64,000 bases of DNA from an uncultured Christensenellaceae bacterium (GTDB taxonomy: Bacteria; Bacillota; Clostridia; Christensenellales; Borkfalkiaceae), in NCBI GenBank assembly GCA_910587365.1, contig CAJUKJ010000005.1:66213-130212 (forward strand). Direction: 5' to 3'. Below, piece by piece: positions 49,018 to 58,379 of the stretch. The notes beneath the pieces are model-generated. The model saw nothing but the letters and a program-made list of their open reading frames with translations, ran no database searches and was not told the origin of the DNA. Each line of letters begins with the position of its first letter. Position 1 is the first letter of the stretch. The position numbers were made by a program, and so were the translations under genes.

Positions 49018-50436
49018 ATGGCAAACAAGAAGAAATTTTATGCGGTTAAGAAAGGAAATGAGATTGGAGTATTTAATTCTTGGGAAAAATGCCAAGAGGC
49101 AATTAAGGGATTTAGCGGAGCTGAATTTAAATCATTTAATTCTGAAGCTGAAGCACAAGCATATTTAGATGATGAAGATATTGTATTAAAGAATGATATC
49201 TTGCCTCGTTTGGCAAATAGTAATGTAGTAGCTTTTGTTGATGGCAGTTTTAATCAACAAAGGCAAGTATATGGTTACGGTGCTTATATTTTTGCTCCGC
49301 AGCTAAGTGAACCTATTGAATTATGTGGTAAAGGTTCAAATGAAAAGTATGTAAATTTGAATAATATTGCTGGTGAAGTGTTAGGAGCTATTAATGCTAT
49401 TGATTGGGCGTGGAAAAATGGATTTTCTAAAATTTCAATTTTCCATGACTATGAAGGAATAAAAAAGTGGGCAACTGGCGAATGGAACGCCAATCAACCG
49501 CTTTCACAATTCTATTATAGATTTATCCGAGATAAGAAAGATATTATTGAAATTGAATTTGTAAAAGTTAGTGGACATTCAAATAATAAGTATAATGATA
49601 GGGCGGATTTGTTAGCCAAAAGTTCAATAAATGAAAATAAAGTATTAAAGGATTTTAATGGCAATAACGGCTATATTATAAATAATGTTAGAGAAAAACA
49701 AATTATAAATGTAATTGATTTATTATTGTCTGAATGTGAAGATCTACAATATACTGTATCAACGCAAGATAGTAAAAAAACTTTTGTATTGATATTTAGA
49801 GATGAAAAATTAACTTTATCATTATTTAACAACATAAAATTAATGGTGCAGGGGAGAAAAACAAATCTCTTCCAGCTGGTAACTACTGCAATTATCGTTA
49901 ACTTAGATTGCGGTGATTTTATAAAAATATTACGTGATGCTTATGAAATTAGAATAGACGCTGATAAAATTGATTCTGACTATAAAAATGAATTACCTTC
50001 TTTACAAACAGTTTCTTTGCCCGGTAATATAAGCAAATTATTAAAACAATCTATTATTGATTTAAATAATCCAGGTTATGGCGATATTGAGTTTTCAAAA
50101 TATGCCTTATCTGCTTTGAGAGCTTTGGAAGGTGTATTGAAGTTCAATTTGTCAAAATGTGGGATACAAATGACCTCGCATGGTTTTAATATGTTTGATA
50201 AAGTTAACGGTGTATATAAATTACAACGTAGCCATTCAAATGGATTGAGTGTAGATTGTATAAACAAATTAGAAAATTGCTATAATTATTATTATAATCA
50301 AAGACATACCTTATGTCATTTTGGTGTCGTGCTTTGGGGTATGGATACTGATACTAGAATAATAGATAGTAAAGAAGAAGCGAATAGCATTATAAAAGAT
50401 ACGTTAAAAGTTATAAATGATAATTACATTCAATAA
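49018..50436 (+). CDS. RnlA-type HEPN RNase toxin fused to viroplasmin-RNase HI
   Basis: 472 residues. Residues 5-48 are a viroplasmin-like RNA-binding domain (KFYAVKKGNEIGVFNSWEKC), as at the N-terminus of eukaryotic-type RNase HI. Residues 68-200 are RNase HI with the four acidic residues D75 (FVDGSF), E120 (NIAGE), D144 (FHDYEG) and D194 (YNDRAD). The rest (about 215-472) is RnlA-like: RALE at R368/E371 and RHTLCH at R429/H434 match the RxxE and Rx4H of the HEPN site of E. coli RnlA. RnlA degrades mRNA when phage T4 shuts off its antitoxin. RBS AGAGGA. Strongly AT-rich, codon use unlike the host genes. First gene of a three-gene operon. Confidence 0.85.
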   Translation: MANKKKFYAVKKGNEIGVFNSWEKCQEAIKGFSGAEFKSFNSEAEAQAYLDDEDIVLKNDILPRLANSNVVAFVDGSFNQQRQVYGYGAYIFAPQLSEPIELCGKGSNEKYVNLNNIAGEVLGAINAIDWAWKNGFSKISIFHDYEGIKKWATGEWNANQPLSQFYYRFIRDKKDIIEIEFVKVSGHSNNKYNDRADLLAKSSINENKVLKDFNGNNGYIINNVREKQIINVIDLLLSECEDLQYTVSTQDSKKTFVLIFRDEKLTLSLFNNIKLMVQGRKTNLFQLVTTAIIVNLDCGDFIKILRDAYEIRIDADKIDSDYKNELPSLQTVSLPGNISKLLKQSIIDLNNPGYGDIEFSKYALSALRALEGVLKFNLSKCGIQMTSHGFNMFDKVNGVYKLQRSHSNGLSVDCINKLENCYNYYYNQRHTLCHFGVVLWGMDTDTRIIDSKEEANSIIKDTLKVINDNYIQ

Positions 50437-50452
50437 TTCAAAGGAGATTATG

Positions 50453-50818
50453 ATGAGCGGTATTATTATTGAAAAATTAAATAATAAATTTGCAAAATAT
50501 TTGGTTTTCAGTACGACTACCGAAAGTCCATTATTCGCTTTGGAAGATATCTCTAATCAGGTTTCTCTAGTCGATGGTGATATGCTAATTTTTGATCAAT
50601 TATTGCAGACGGGAGATGCGGAAAATAGATTTATTGCTTTAACATATCAAAATAGCACATTTGACTTTTCTACTATAAAGCATATTCAAAATGATAAGAT
50701 AGATAATGAAATAAGAAATAAAGTAGCGGATTATTTAAGGGCAAATGTAATTTTATTAAAGTATAGCATTTTGCTTTCAAAGCAAAAAGAATGTATTTTA
50801 AATGGGGGAATTATTTAA
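50453..50818 (+). CDS. RnlB-type antitoxin
   Basis: 121 residues from ATG 50453 (AAGGAG six bases upstream; the ATG immediately before is too close). The pattern ESPLFALEDISNQ..GDMLIFDQLLQTGDAENRFIALTY matches RnlB antitoxins (ENPL..E..G.ILFDLL..NRF), of similar length. RnlB binds RnlA and blocks its RNase in E. coli. 16 bases after the toxin gene. Its stop overlaps the next start (TAATG), so the third gene is translationally coupled. Confidence 0.8.
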   Translation: MSGIIIEKLNNKFAKYLVFSTTTESPLFALEDISNQVSLVDGDMLIFDQLLQTGDAENRFIALTYQNSTFDFSTIKHIQNDKIDNEIRNKVADYLRANVILLKYSILLSKQKECILNGGII

Positions 50819-52074
50819 TGATTCCCCAAACGCTTCAACAGTATTTGATTAGCAATGAATGGGAGAACGCTTTAAATTTTTTAGAAAGTACTAAAGAACA
50901 GTTAGGGGATGATCTTTTAGAAAGGAAAGCTTGGTGCTGTTCTCGATTAGAGAAGTATCCCGAGGCAATAGAAATTTATCGTGATTTATTAAGTCGCCAG
51001 CCTAATAATGCAAAATGGTTATACTCTTTAGGCTATCAATTTTATGCACAAAAAAATTATTCAAAGTCTGTGGAATATTTTGAGAGAGCATTAGAAATAT
51101 ATCCTGAGTATTTAAAAGTAAAATATAGGATTGCATATGCTTATCTTCAGTTATCTGGAACAGAGAATCAATGGACTAAAGATGTGTATTGGAAAGCAAT
51201 AAAGCATCTTAAAGACTCGCATATAATTTACTCCAATTATTCTTTAGATCAGAAAGAAAAAGATAAGTCAACATATGCCGATATATGTGCTCTTCATGGG
51301 AAGACAATGCTGAATTCACAAAAGTATATTGATAATGCGATAGAACTTTTCTATTTATCTCTTTCCTTGAAGTATGATGAGGATGTTCAATATCAGTTAG
51401 CAAAAGGTTATTATTTAAAGAAAGATTATCAAGGAGCATTAGATAATTTACCCAAAAGCAATAAACCATCTTATTATGTATTAGAATTAGAAGCGCAGAT
51501 ATTGACAGACAATCAAAAATACGAAGAATCAAATAAAGTTTTATTCAGAATAATAAAGTTTAGAAGGAAAGATTATTTGTATCAAAGAATTGCAAATAAT
51601 TTTCTATCCATCGGAAACAATGGGAAAGCGATGGAATTTGCTTTAAAAGCAGTTTCATTAGATGGACGGAATTATAAAAACTATTTGATATGTGGGCGTA
51701 TATGTAAAGAAATAAAACAGTACAAAACGTCAATAGAGTATTTAGAAAAGGCACGATTAAACAAGCAAAAGAAATATCAATGTGATGAACCCGAAGCCAT
51801 TAGGTTAATAGAAGAAATCAATGTGATAACTTCAAATTATCCTATTGACGAGATTTGTGTGGCGAATAGCCTTGAGCAACAAGTAGGTATAATAAGTAAA
51901 TATAATAGTAGCCGTGGTTTTGGATTTATAAGGGCAAAATTAACTGGTAAAGATTATTTTTTTCATATAAAATCTGTATTGACCAATAGGCTTCCGACTC
52001 AAGGTATGGAGGTTAGATTTGAAATTATGCAATCTGAAAAGGGACAAGTAGCTACAAATATTATTTTTTGTTAA
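50818..52074 (+). CDS. TPR protein with C-terminal cold-shock (RNA-binding) domain
   Basis: 418 residues from ATG 50818. About nine TPR-like helical pairs (10-335), e.g. AKWLYSLGYQFYAQKNYSKSVEYFERALEIYP. The last 65 residues are a cold-shock fold: QVGIISKYNSSRGFGFIRAK carries the RNP1 pattern and DYFFHIKSV the RNP2. No catalytic motif was seen. Third gene of the RnlA/RnlB-type operon, coupled by stop-start overlap and sharing AT-rich composition. It could bind toxin complexes through TPRs and RNA through the cold-shock domain; a described partner of RnlAB with this architecture is not known to me. Confidence 0.82.
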   Translation: MIPQTLQQYLISNEWENALNFLESTKEQLGDDLLERKAWCCSRLEKYPEAIEIYRDLLSRQPNNAKWLYSLGYQFYAQKNYSKSVEYFERALEIYPEYLKVKYRIAYAYLQLSGTENQWTKDVYWKAIKHLKDSHIIYSNYSLDQKEKDKSTYADICALHGKTMLNSQKYIDNAIELFYLSLSLKYDEDVQYQLAKGYYLKKDYQGALDNLPKSNKPSYYVLELEAQILTDNQKYEESNKVLFRIIKFRRKDYLYQRIANNFLSIGNNGKAMEFALKAVSLDGRNYKNYLICGRICKEIKQYKTSIEYLEKARLNKQKKYQCDEPEAIRLIEEINVITSNYPIDEICVANSLEQQVGIISKYNSSRGFGFIRAKLTGKDYFFHIKSVLTNRLPTQGMEVRFEIMQSEKGQVATNIIFC

Positions 52075-52113
52075 AAAATTATATTTTAAATGGATTTCTT
52101 TCAAATAGGAGCA

Positions 52114-52137
52114 AGTGCCGCCCAAGAGGGCGGCACT
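52114..52137 (+). terminator. Terminator of the RnlA-type operon
   Basis: AGTGCCGCCC pairs perfectly with GGGCGGCACT over AAGA, followed by TTTTT. Confidence 0.92.
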
Positions 52138-52167
52138 TTTTCGTGCTTTCAACGTGCTGTATCAACC

Positions 52168-52491
52168 TTAATCAATGTTTTTAATCTCTTTAACAATCGC
52201 AGTAATCAAAGGCAAATACTTTTCGTCGATGCTTTCAAGCTGAGAACACAATACTTCATATTGACTTAATTGGTTTTCGTTATCCAAACCCAATAAATAG
52301 TCAGTGGAAGCCGATAAGGCAATGCTTATATTTTTTAATGTTTGCAATGAAACGCCAACCTTGCCGCTTTCAACTTCGGCAAGGAAGCGCGGACTTACGT
52401 CAATCAGTTCGGCTAATTTTTCACGGGTTAAATTGTTTGCCTTTCTTCCAAGCCTAATTCGTTCTCCTAAAATTATATTTACGTCTTTCAT
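52168..52491 (-). CDS. XRE-family helix-turn-helix repressor
   Basis: 107 residues. LGERIRLGRKANNLTREKLAELIDVSPRFLAEVESGKVGVSLQTLKNISIAL is a classic Xre/Cro fold, and a C-terminal helical part (70-107) probably dimerises. RBS AAGGAA. Divergent from the lipoprotein operon; the 142-bp space between contains repeated TTCATA/TATGAA half-sites overlapping both promoters. It most likely controls itself and that operon. Confidence 0.9.
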   Translation of the reverse strand: MKDVNIILGERIRLGRKANNLTREKLAELIDVSPRFLAEVESGKVGVSLQTLKNISIALSASTDYLLGLDNENQLSQYEVLCSQLESIDEKYLPLITAIVKEIKNID

Positions 52492-52519
52492 AAGTCAATT
52501 CCTTGTTTAATATGAGCTA

Positions 52520-52599
52520 ATTCATATTTTATATGAATTATTAATTCATAACAATGAAGCAATAATTCACTTGACATATGAAGTATTATTTCATATAAT
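52520..52599 (+). promoter_or_regulatory. Promoter and palindromic operator sites of the lipoprotein operon
   Basis: TTGACA (52571-52576), 17 bp, TATAAT (52594-52599). ATTCATA-TTTTA-TATGAAT at 52520-52538 is a palindrome, and TATGAA-N7-TTCATA (52577-52595) fills the spacer of the promoter itself; an extra TTCATA is at 52545. Probable operators of the divergent XRE protein. Confidence 0.7.
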
Positions 52600-52633
52600 G
52601 AGAATGAATTATTATTTTTACAAGGAGACTTTT

Positions 52634-54298
52634 ATGAAGAGGAAGTTTTTTTCAGTAATTTGTACAGTCATTGCAATGCTTATGACGTGTACCGTATTTC
52701 TTGCCGGTTGTTTTGGTAGCGGAAATAATACTCCTGAAGATACTACGCCGAAAGAGTATACAATTCAGTATACCGACGATAGCGGTACGCATCAGATAAC
52801 CGTAGCTGCGGGTATGCCGTATGCGTTGGACGTAGTCCCCGAAAAAACGGGTTATACGTTTGCGGGACTGTTCGACGCTGAAGTAGGCGGTACGCAGTAC
52901 ATATCGTCCACAGGCGCATCACTTTCGCCGTTTACCGACGGAAAGAATATGGTATTGTTTCCGCAGTTCAAAGCGAAAGACTATACCGTGATTTTGGACT
53001 ATCAAGGAGCGGCGGTAACGGGTGTCAGACAACTCACCGTGGCTTACGGCAGTAGCCTTCCCGAACTACCCAAAAATTTAACGGGCGAACATAAAGAGTT
53101 TGCGGGTTGGTATACCAAAGCAAATTGCGAGGGGACACAAATAGCGGACGAGTACGGGCTTGTTCCCGTGGTATCCGTTTTGAACGATACAAACTTCGAT
53201 TTAAGCGGCGAGTACGTTTATTTGTATGCCGGTTTTGAAATCGAAAAATTTACCGTGACTTGCTGTTTTGAGGCGGGTATGGATACCGAGGACTTACAAG
53301 TGGAATACGGTACGCCCGCAAATCAGATCGTACCTAAAACGAGAGTTGACGGAAAAGCTCCGCTCACTTGGTCGAAAACGCAGGGTGGCGAAGTATGGAA
53401 CGGCAAGGTAGAGGGCGATATGGTTTTGTATGCTGTTGAGTATGCGCCCGTAATCGAACTTGACAGCAACGGTGGGAATAAAGTAAATTCGCTTGTCGCC
53501 CGTGCGGGGTCTACGATTGCTTTACCCACGCCAACGAAAGATATGGCTAAGTTTGCCTATTGGGAAGATATGCAAGGCAATAAATACACTTCAACAACAA
53601 TGCCGAGCAAAAGCATTTCGCTTAAAGCCGTATGGCAAGCAAAATTGGTGTTTGACGAAAACGGCGGTAGTGATGTGGACGATATTTCGGTTGCGGCGGG
53701 GAATAAAATAACTTTGCCCACACCCGAAAGAGAAGGCTTTATCTTTGCGGGTTGGTACACAGCGGAGAAAGAACAATATACTTCCACAATTATGCCTTCG
53801 GCGGGAATAAAGTTAAAGGCTGGTTGGTATAAAACCAAACAAGTTAAATTAGTAATTAAGAGTTCTGATGAAAGTCCTGCAAGCACAGGCAGTATAGGAT
53901 CAAGTACAGTTAAAGGTCCTTCGGCTGATTGGAGGAAAGTGATTGATTTATCAGAGTATATTCCTGAGAATGGCGCAAATATTAGATTGTCAATTCACTA
54001 TGAAATGAAATTATACGATAATACCGATAAAGGACGAGGCGGATTTTATTTGTATGATAATCCCGATGTAAGCGATGCTTATTGTTTGCACAAATATACA
54101 GCGGCAGTTTATGATGATGCTTGGGCAAATTATGATTATGTGGCAGATATAAATATGAGTAATAATAAACTTTATATGTGCTATGTGGGGTGGTTAACAG
54201 AATGGCATTATAATATTGGCTCTTACTGGGGTGGAATATATTATCAAAATATTTGGGCTGATATGCAATACCCCGACACGACAAACTTATATTTATAA
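52634..54298 (+). CDS. Lipoprotein with InlB B-type repeats
   Basis: 554 residues from ATG 52634 (RBS AAGGAG; the upstream open frame covers the promoter). Signal peptide with lipobox LAGC (C26). Five or six repeats of the Listeria-Bacteroides/InlB-B type follow, e.g. FDENGGSDVDDISVAAGN..GFIFAGWYT and YTIQYTDDSGTH..GYTFAGLFD. The last 130 residues differ (RKVIDLSEYIPENGA..Tyr/Trp-rich end) and have no family I know. A surface protein for binding. First of three genes; the next begins 12 bp later. Confidence 0.87.
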   Translation: MKRKFFSVICTVIAMLMTCTVFLAGCFGSGNNTPEDTTPKEYTIQYTDDSGTHQITVAAGMPYALDVVPEKTGYTFAGLFDAEVGGTQYISSTGASLSPFTDGKNMVLFPQFKAKDYTVILDYQGAAVTGVRQLTVAYGSSLPELPKNLTGEHKEFAGWYTKANCEGTQIADEYGLVPVVSVLNDTNFDLSGEYVYLYAGFEIEKFTVTCCFEAGMDTEDLQVEYGTPANQIVPKTRVDGKAPLTWSKTQGGEVWNGKVEGDMVLYAVEYAPVIELDSNGGNKVNSLVARAGSTIALPTPTKDMAKFAYWEDMQGNKYTSTTMPSKSISLKAVWQAKLVFDENGGSDVDDISVAAGNKITLPTPEREGFIFAGWYTAEKEQYTSTIMPSAGIKLKAGWYKTKQVKLVIKSSDESPASTGSIGSSTVKGPSADWRKVIDLSEYIPENGANIRLSIHYEMKLYDNTDKGRGGFYLYDNPDVSDAYCLHKYTAAVYDDAWANYDYVADINMSNNKLYMCYVGWLTEWHYNIGSYWGGIYYQNIWADMQYPDTTNLYL

Positions 54299-54310
54299 GG
54301 AGCAACGAAT

Positions 54311-57300
54311 ATGAAAAAGAAAATAGTAATTCTTGTTTTATCCGTGCTTACAATGCTGCTTGCGGCATTCGGCATAGCGGGTTGCAGTAAAGCGGAAGAT
54401 TTGCTGTATAAAGCGCCCGAAAATATCGCTTATGACGGACAGTACATAACGTGGAGCAAGACGGAAGGAGCAAATCACTATACCGTTTCCATAGACGGCG
54501 GCGATGCGGCGCGTTCCAATTCCACGACATACGCTTATGCTTCAACGAATACATTTGAAGTAACGGTAACGGCGGTGTTCGATAATTCCGAAAAATCCAC
54601 TTCGGTAACTTTCAAACCGCTTGCAACTATCGAAAATATCACGGTAAGCGATAACGGCGAAGTAAGTTGGGACGCGGTTTCGGGCGCAAACGCCTATTCG
54701 GTAAGCGTAAACGGCACGGCGCAGACCGTAACCGATACGCGCATTACAACGCTTCCCGAAGGCAGTAACCGCGTAAAGGTAAAGCCTATCGTTTCGGGCG
54801 ACAATACTTTCTATTCGTCTTTCAGTCAAGAGGTAAACGTATATATTTACGGTGTGCCTACAAATGTAAAGTACGACGGGACGACGGTAACGTGGACGGG
54901 TAGTTCTGCTTCCTACGACGTTACTATAAACGGCGTTTCCAAAGAAGTTAAGGGCAATAGCTTCGCATATAATTCCGAAAACCGTGATTTTACGGTGGAA
55001 GTAAAGGCGCTCGGCAATTATACAAGCACTTACGACAGTAAGAGCGTTTCGGAAGAATTCCATTATCTCGACGCAGTAACGGAAATTTTCGTAGAGGACG
55101 GAATTATCAAATGGAACGCCATAAACGGCGCGGAAGGGTATAAGCTAAAAATAGGCGGCGTGGTACAAAAAGCAAGCGTAACCACAACGCAGTACGAAAA
55201 TCTTTCGTCGGGAAGATCACAGGACGTAGCAGTTATGCCGTATAACGAAAGCGGTAATTATTTCTCGTCTTGGTCGGCTGAAAAGACAGTGTTTATACTT
55301 GATACGCCCGTCGTGTCGTGGAACAACGATTTGGAGCTTGACGGCGAAGCAAACAATAATCTCACTTGGAATGCCGTAAACGCGGCAGACGGATATACCG
55401 CGCGGCTTATAAAAGATGGCGGTACTCCGGAAATAAGTACATATTCGGACGTGCAACGTGCATTCTCTCACGCCTATGCAAGTGTGGGTAAGTATACGAT
55501 AGAAATCAAAGCGAATGCCGCAAGCGGAAGCACGGACTACTATGACAGTAAGTATTCGGTTCCCATTACGGTGGAAAGGCTTGCCGCACCCAAAGCGGTA
55601 GACAGTAATTTTATCGTGAGCGCGAGAGATAATCTCGCAAGCGGTTTTACCGTCAACTTCGTGCAAGTAAACGGCGCGAGCGGGTATCAGTTACATAAAG
55701 ACGGGGTATTGCTTAACGGAAAATATACTACGAATGCCGCACTTACGGATAATAACGTAGCGGACAGCGCAAATATTTCCGAACAGCATTATACCTATAC
55801 CGTGCGCAGTATGGGCGGTGTAAAAACCGTATCAAACAGCAAGTACGTTACATTGCCTTGTCTTTCTACGGAAGCATTGTCTTTCGATATGACCGTTCAG
55901 GCAGTTCCGCAAAATCCTACAATGAGCGGATATACGCTTTCGTGGGAAGCGGTTGCGGGGAATAACGGTTATAACGTCGCTTATGCAGGAACGAGCGTTA
56001 CGGCGCAAACGGAGAGCTTTGACCTTTCTACGATTAAAGCGGGTAGTTATTCGGTAACGGTAAGCGCAAGGGGCAACGGAAGTAACGTGCTTGCGTCCAA
56101 TGCTTCCGCACCCGTGGCTATTCAACGTTTGGAAGCACCGAAGAACATTAAGATTTCGGCAAGCGGTAACGGAACATTACAGTGGGACGACGTATCGAAC
56201 GCAAAGAGTTATGAAACCTATCTCGGACTGTCGAAAACACCGCTTGCGGATAACGCTTACGGCAATATGTATCAGTTTATAGATACCGACGGTACGACGC
56301 TTTCAATGGTTGCGGTGGCAAATTATTACAATGAACTCGGATCGCTGTATTATATGACGAGCGAAACTTCGCCCACGCAACAGTTTATCCGTCTTGCCGC
56401 GCCGACATTCCCCGAAGGTGCGCTCGCTAACAGCGTGCAACTTTTGTGGAGTGCGCCGAGTAATATTAACACTTCCGAATATACGCCGACTTATAGAATT
56501 TACTCCGCAATCGGCGAGCAAATCGGCGGCGGCGATCAGAACGGAACAAAGTTTAATATCGAATACTTGCAAGGTGGCGGCAATTACAATTTCTATGTGA
56601 AAGCAATCGGTAACGATACGAAATATCTCGACAGCGATTATTCGGTTGTTATCACGGCTTATAAAATCAATACGCCCGAATTAGATATAGTGGACGGACA
56701 GTACGTTTGGAATGCTATGACGAATGCAAGTTCGTACTACCTCGAAATCGACGGTAAAAAGGTAAGCGATGATTATCACGTTTCGGGTACGCAGTATTCG
56801 TACACGCCGAGATTTACTACCGAGGGCGACCACATCGTAAAACTTAAAGCAGTAGGCGACGGACGCGGAAATCTTGACAGCGCGTTCTATACCTATACAC
56901 AAAAAGCGCGTATCTTAAAAGCGCCCGTTATCGAATACAAGTATTCCGATGAGCATTATGTAACAAACGGCAGGATTACCGTAACGATTAAAACACAGTC
57001 CGCAAATTGTTCGGGGTATCAGTATGAAATCGCGGGGCAGTCACTTACAAGCACGGAACTTACATACAGCAAGGTTATTCAGAGTCCGGGCAAGTATTCC
57101 GTGCGCGTAAAGGCACTTGGCGGTGCTTTTGACAGTAACGACGTTTACTACATCGATTCGCAGTATGCGGGCGGCGCGACAACCGACGTCATCAATCTTT
57201 TGGCGGCTCCCGCCGAATCGTCGTTCAGCATTACTTCGGACGGTGCGGTTAAATGGGATGCTATTTCGGGTTCGTTCGGTTACGAATATCAAATTTCGTA

Positions 57301-57472
57301 TAACGGTGAAGGATACGGCGAAGTTCAAACAACGGGATACAATACTTTCACGGTAAACAATCACAAGCAGTACCGCTCAATTACCGTTAAAATCCGCGAG
57401 AAGGGCGACGGAAATAAGACGGTTGCATCCGAATGGATAGAGTGGACTTGGACTAATTCCAATCCTGTATGA
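54311..57472 (+). CDS. Large lipoprotein with about eleven Fn3-like repeats
   Basis: 1053 residues. Lipobox IAGC (C25). Then tandem Fn3-like domains of about 85-95 residues, each with a phrase such as ITWSKTEGANHYTVSID, VSWDAVSGANAYSVSVNG, IKWNAINGAEGYKLKIGG and LQWDDVSNAKSYETYLG. Extended rod for the outside of the cell. RBS AAGGAG. Ends overlapping the next gene by 4 bases (ATGA). Composition is closer to that of host genes than to the RnlA-type operon. Confidence 0.88.
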   Translation: MKKKIVILVLSVLTMLLAAFGIAGCSKAEDLLYKAPENIAYDGQYITWSKTEGANHYTVSIDGGDAARSNSTTYAYASTNTFEVTVTAVFDNSEKSTSVTFKPLATIENITVSDNGEVSWDAVSGANAYSVSVNGTAQTVTDTRITTLPEGSNRVKVKPIVSGDNTFYSSFSQEVNVYIYGVPTNVKYDGTTVTWTGSSASYDVTINGVSKEVKGNSFAYNSENRDFTVEVKALGNYTSTYDSKSVSEEFHYLDAVTEIFVEDGIIKWNAINGAEGYKLKIGGVVQKASVTTTQYENLSSGRSQDVAVMPYNESGNYFSSWSAEKTVFILDTPVVSWNNDLELDGEANNNLTWNAVNAADGYTARLIKDGGTPEISTYSDVQRAFSHAYASVGKYTIEIKANAASGSTDYYDSKYSVPITVERLAAPKAVDSNFIVSARDNLASGFTVNFVQVNGASGYQLHKDGVLLNGKYTTNAALTDNNVADSANISEQHYTYTVRSMGGVKTVSNSKYVTLPCLSTEALSFDMTVQAVPQNPTMSGYTLSWEAVAGNNGYNVAYAGTSVTAQTESFDLSTIKAGSYSVTVSARGNGSNVLASNASAPVAIQRLEAPKNIKISASGNGTLQWDDVSNAKSYETYLGLSKTPLADNAYGNMYQFIDTDGTTLSMVAVANYYNELGSLYYMTSETSPTQQFIRLAAPTFPEGALANSVQLLWSAPSNINTSEYTPTYRIYSAIGEQIGGGDQNGTKFNIEYLQGGGNYNFYVKAIGNDTKYLDSDYSVVITAYKINTPELDIVDGQYVWNAMTNASSYYLEIDGKKVSDDYHVSGTQYSYTPRFTTEGDHIVKLKAVGDGRGNLDSAFYTYTQKARILKAPVIEYKYSDEHYVTNGRITVTIKTQSANCSGYQYEIAGQSLTSTELTYSKVIQSPGKYSVRVKALGGAFDSNDVYYIDSQYAGGATTDVINLLAAPAESSFSITSDGAVKWDAISGSFGYEYQISYNGEGYGEVQTTGYNTFTVNNHKQYRSITVKIREKGDGNKTVASEWIEWTWTNSNPV

Positions 57473-58257
57473 TCGGCGATATACTTGTTTGCTTTTTATT
57501 GCAGATAGCGTTTACGGTAGGCTTAATAGTCCTATTCGGTTTTCTAATCGCGCTTTGCAATAAACGGTTTTATGCAAACTTCGGGAATTACGGCAGAGCG
57601 GCGTGTTATATTACGGGTGCAATCGGTACGCCGATACACGAATGCGCTCACGCGCTGTTCTGCGTGATTTTCGGACATAAGGTAACGGAGATTAAGCTGT
57701 TTCAAATCAACTCGGCAGACGGAACGCTCGGTTATGTAAACCATAGTTATAACCCGAAAAATATCTATCACAAAATCGGCAACTTCTTTATAGGCGTTGC
57801 ACCGATAATCGTAATTTCGGCATTATTGTATTTGCTTGCTTGGTGGCTGTTGCCGAACTTTGTAGCCGAGATAAGCGGAAGTTTTAAGATAAGCGATTTC
57901 GTAACTGATATCGGCAATGTATTTATAAGTTTGCTTACCGTTTTGCAATCGTTTTTCTTGTGTGCGCTTTCTTGGCAATGGTGGCTGTTTCTGATTGTAG
58001 GGATATTCTTATCGTTGCATATGACGTTAAGTAAGGCGGATATTAAAGGTGCGTTAAGCGGAGTTTTGTTCTTGCTTATTACAATCTTGGTTGTGGACGT
58101 TATACTTGGGCTTGTAAGCGGGAATTTGCTTACAGCTTTCACACAAGAAGTGTTGGGTATAGCAAGTTACCTTCTTTGTATTCTTGTTCTTGCATTTGTT
58201 ATTTCCATAATTGCGGTGCTTATTTCATACGTTTTTCGTGCAGTAAAAAGAAGATAA
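57469..58257 (+). CDS. Membrane protein with HExxH motif, M50-like metalloprotease
   Basis: 262 residues. Six hydrophobic segments: about 5-28, 42-58, 105-128, 150-172, 178-195 and 205-255 (two). The first inside-membrane HECAH (H57-H61) followed by ALFCVIFGHKVTEIKLFQ is the M50B pattern; a second acidic metal ligand is not clear (GNFFIGVAPI in the usual place), so activity is uncertain. Coupled to the Fn3 lipoprotein gene, it might process the lipoproteins. Confidence 0.72.
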   Translation: MIGDILVCFLLQIAFTVGLIVLFGFLIALCNKRFYANFGNYGRAACYITGAIGTPIHECAHALFCVIFGHKVTEIKLFQINSADGTLGYVNHSYNPKNIYHKIGNFFIGVAPIIVISALLYLLAWWLLPNFVAEISGSFKISDFVTDIGNVFISLLTVLQSFFLCALSWQWWLFLIVGIFLSLHMTLSKADIKGALSGVLFLLITILVVDVILGLVSGNLLTAFTQEVLGIASYLLCILVLAFVISIIAVLISYVFRAVKRR

Positions 58258-58379
58258 AATCTTTTGGTTTTATGCATAAAATAAGCGTTCTTATGGCTTA
58301 TAAATATAGGGGCAAAACAACTGTATAGCAATAGTTAAAGGAAGTTCAGATAGTGGACTTCCTTTTCTGTAAGCTAAAT

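Noticed and set aside
49018..50436. Ordinary RNase HI gene
   Set aside because: The RNase HI part is only about 200 of 472 residues, and the remaining part carries RnlA-like HEPN residues followed by an RnlB-type gene.
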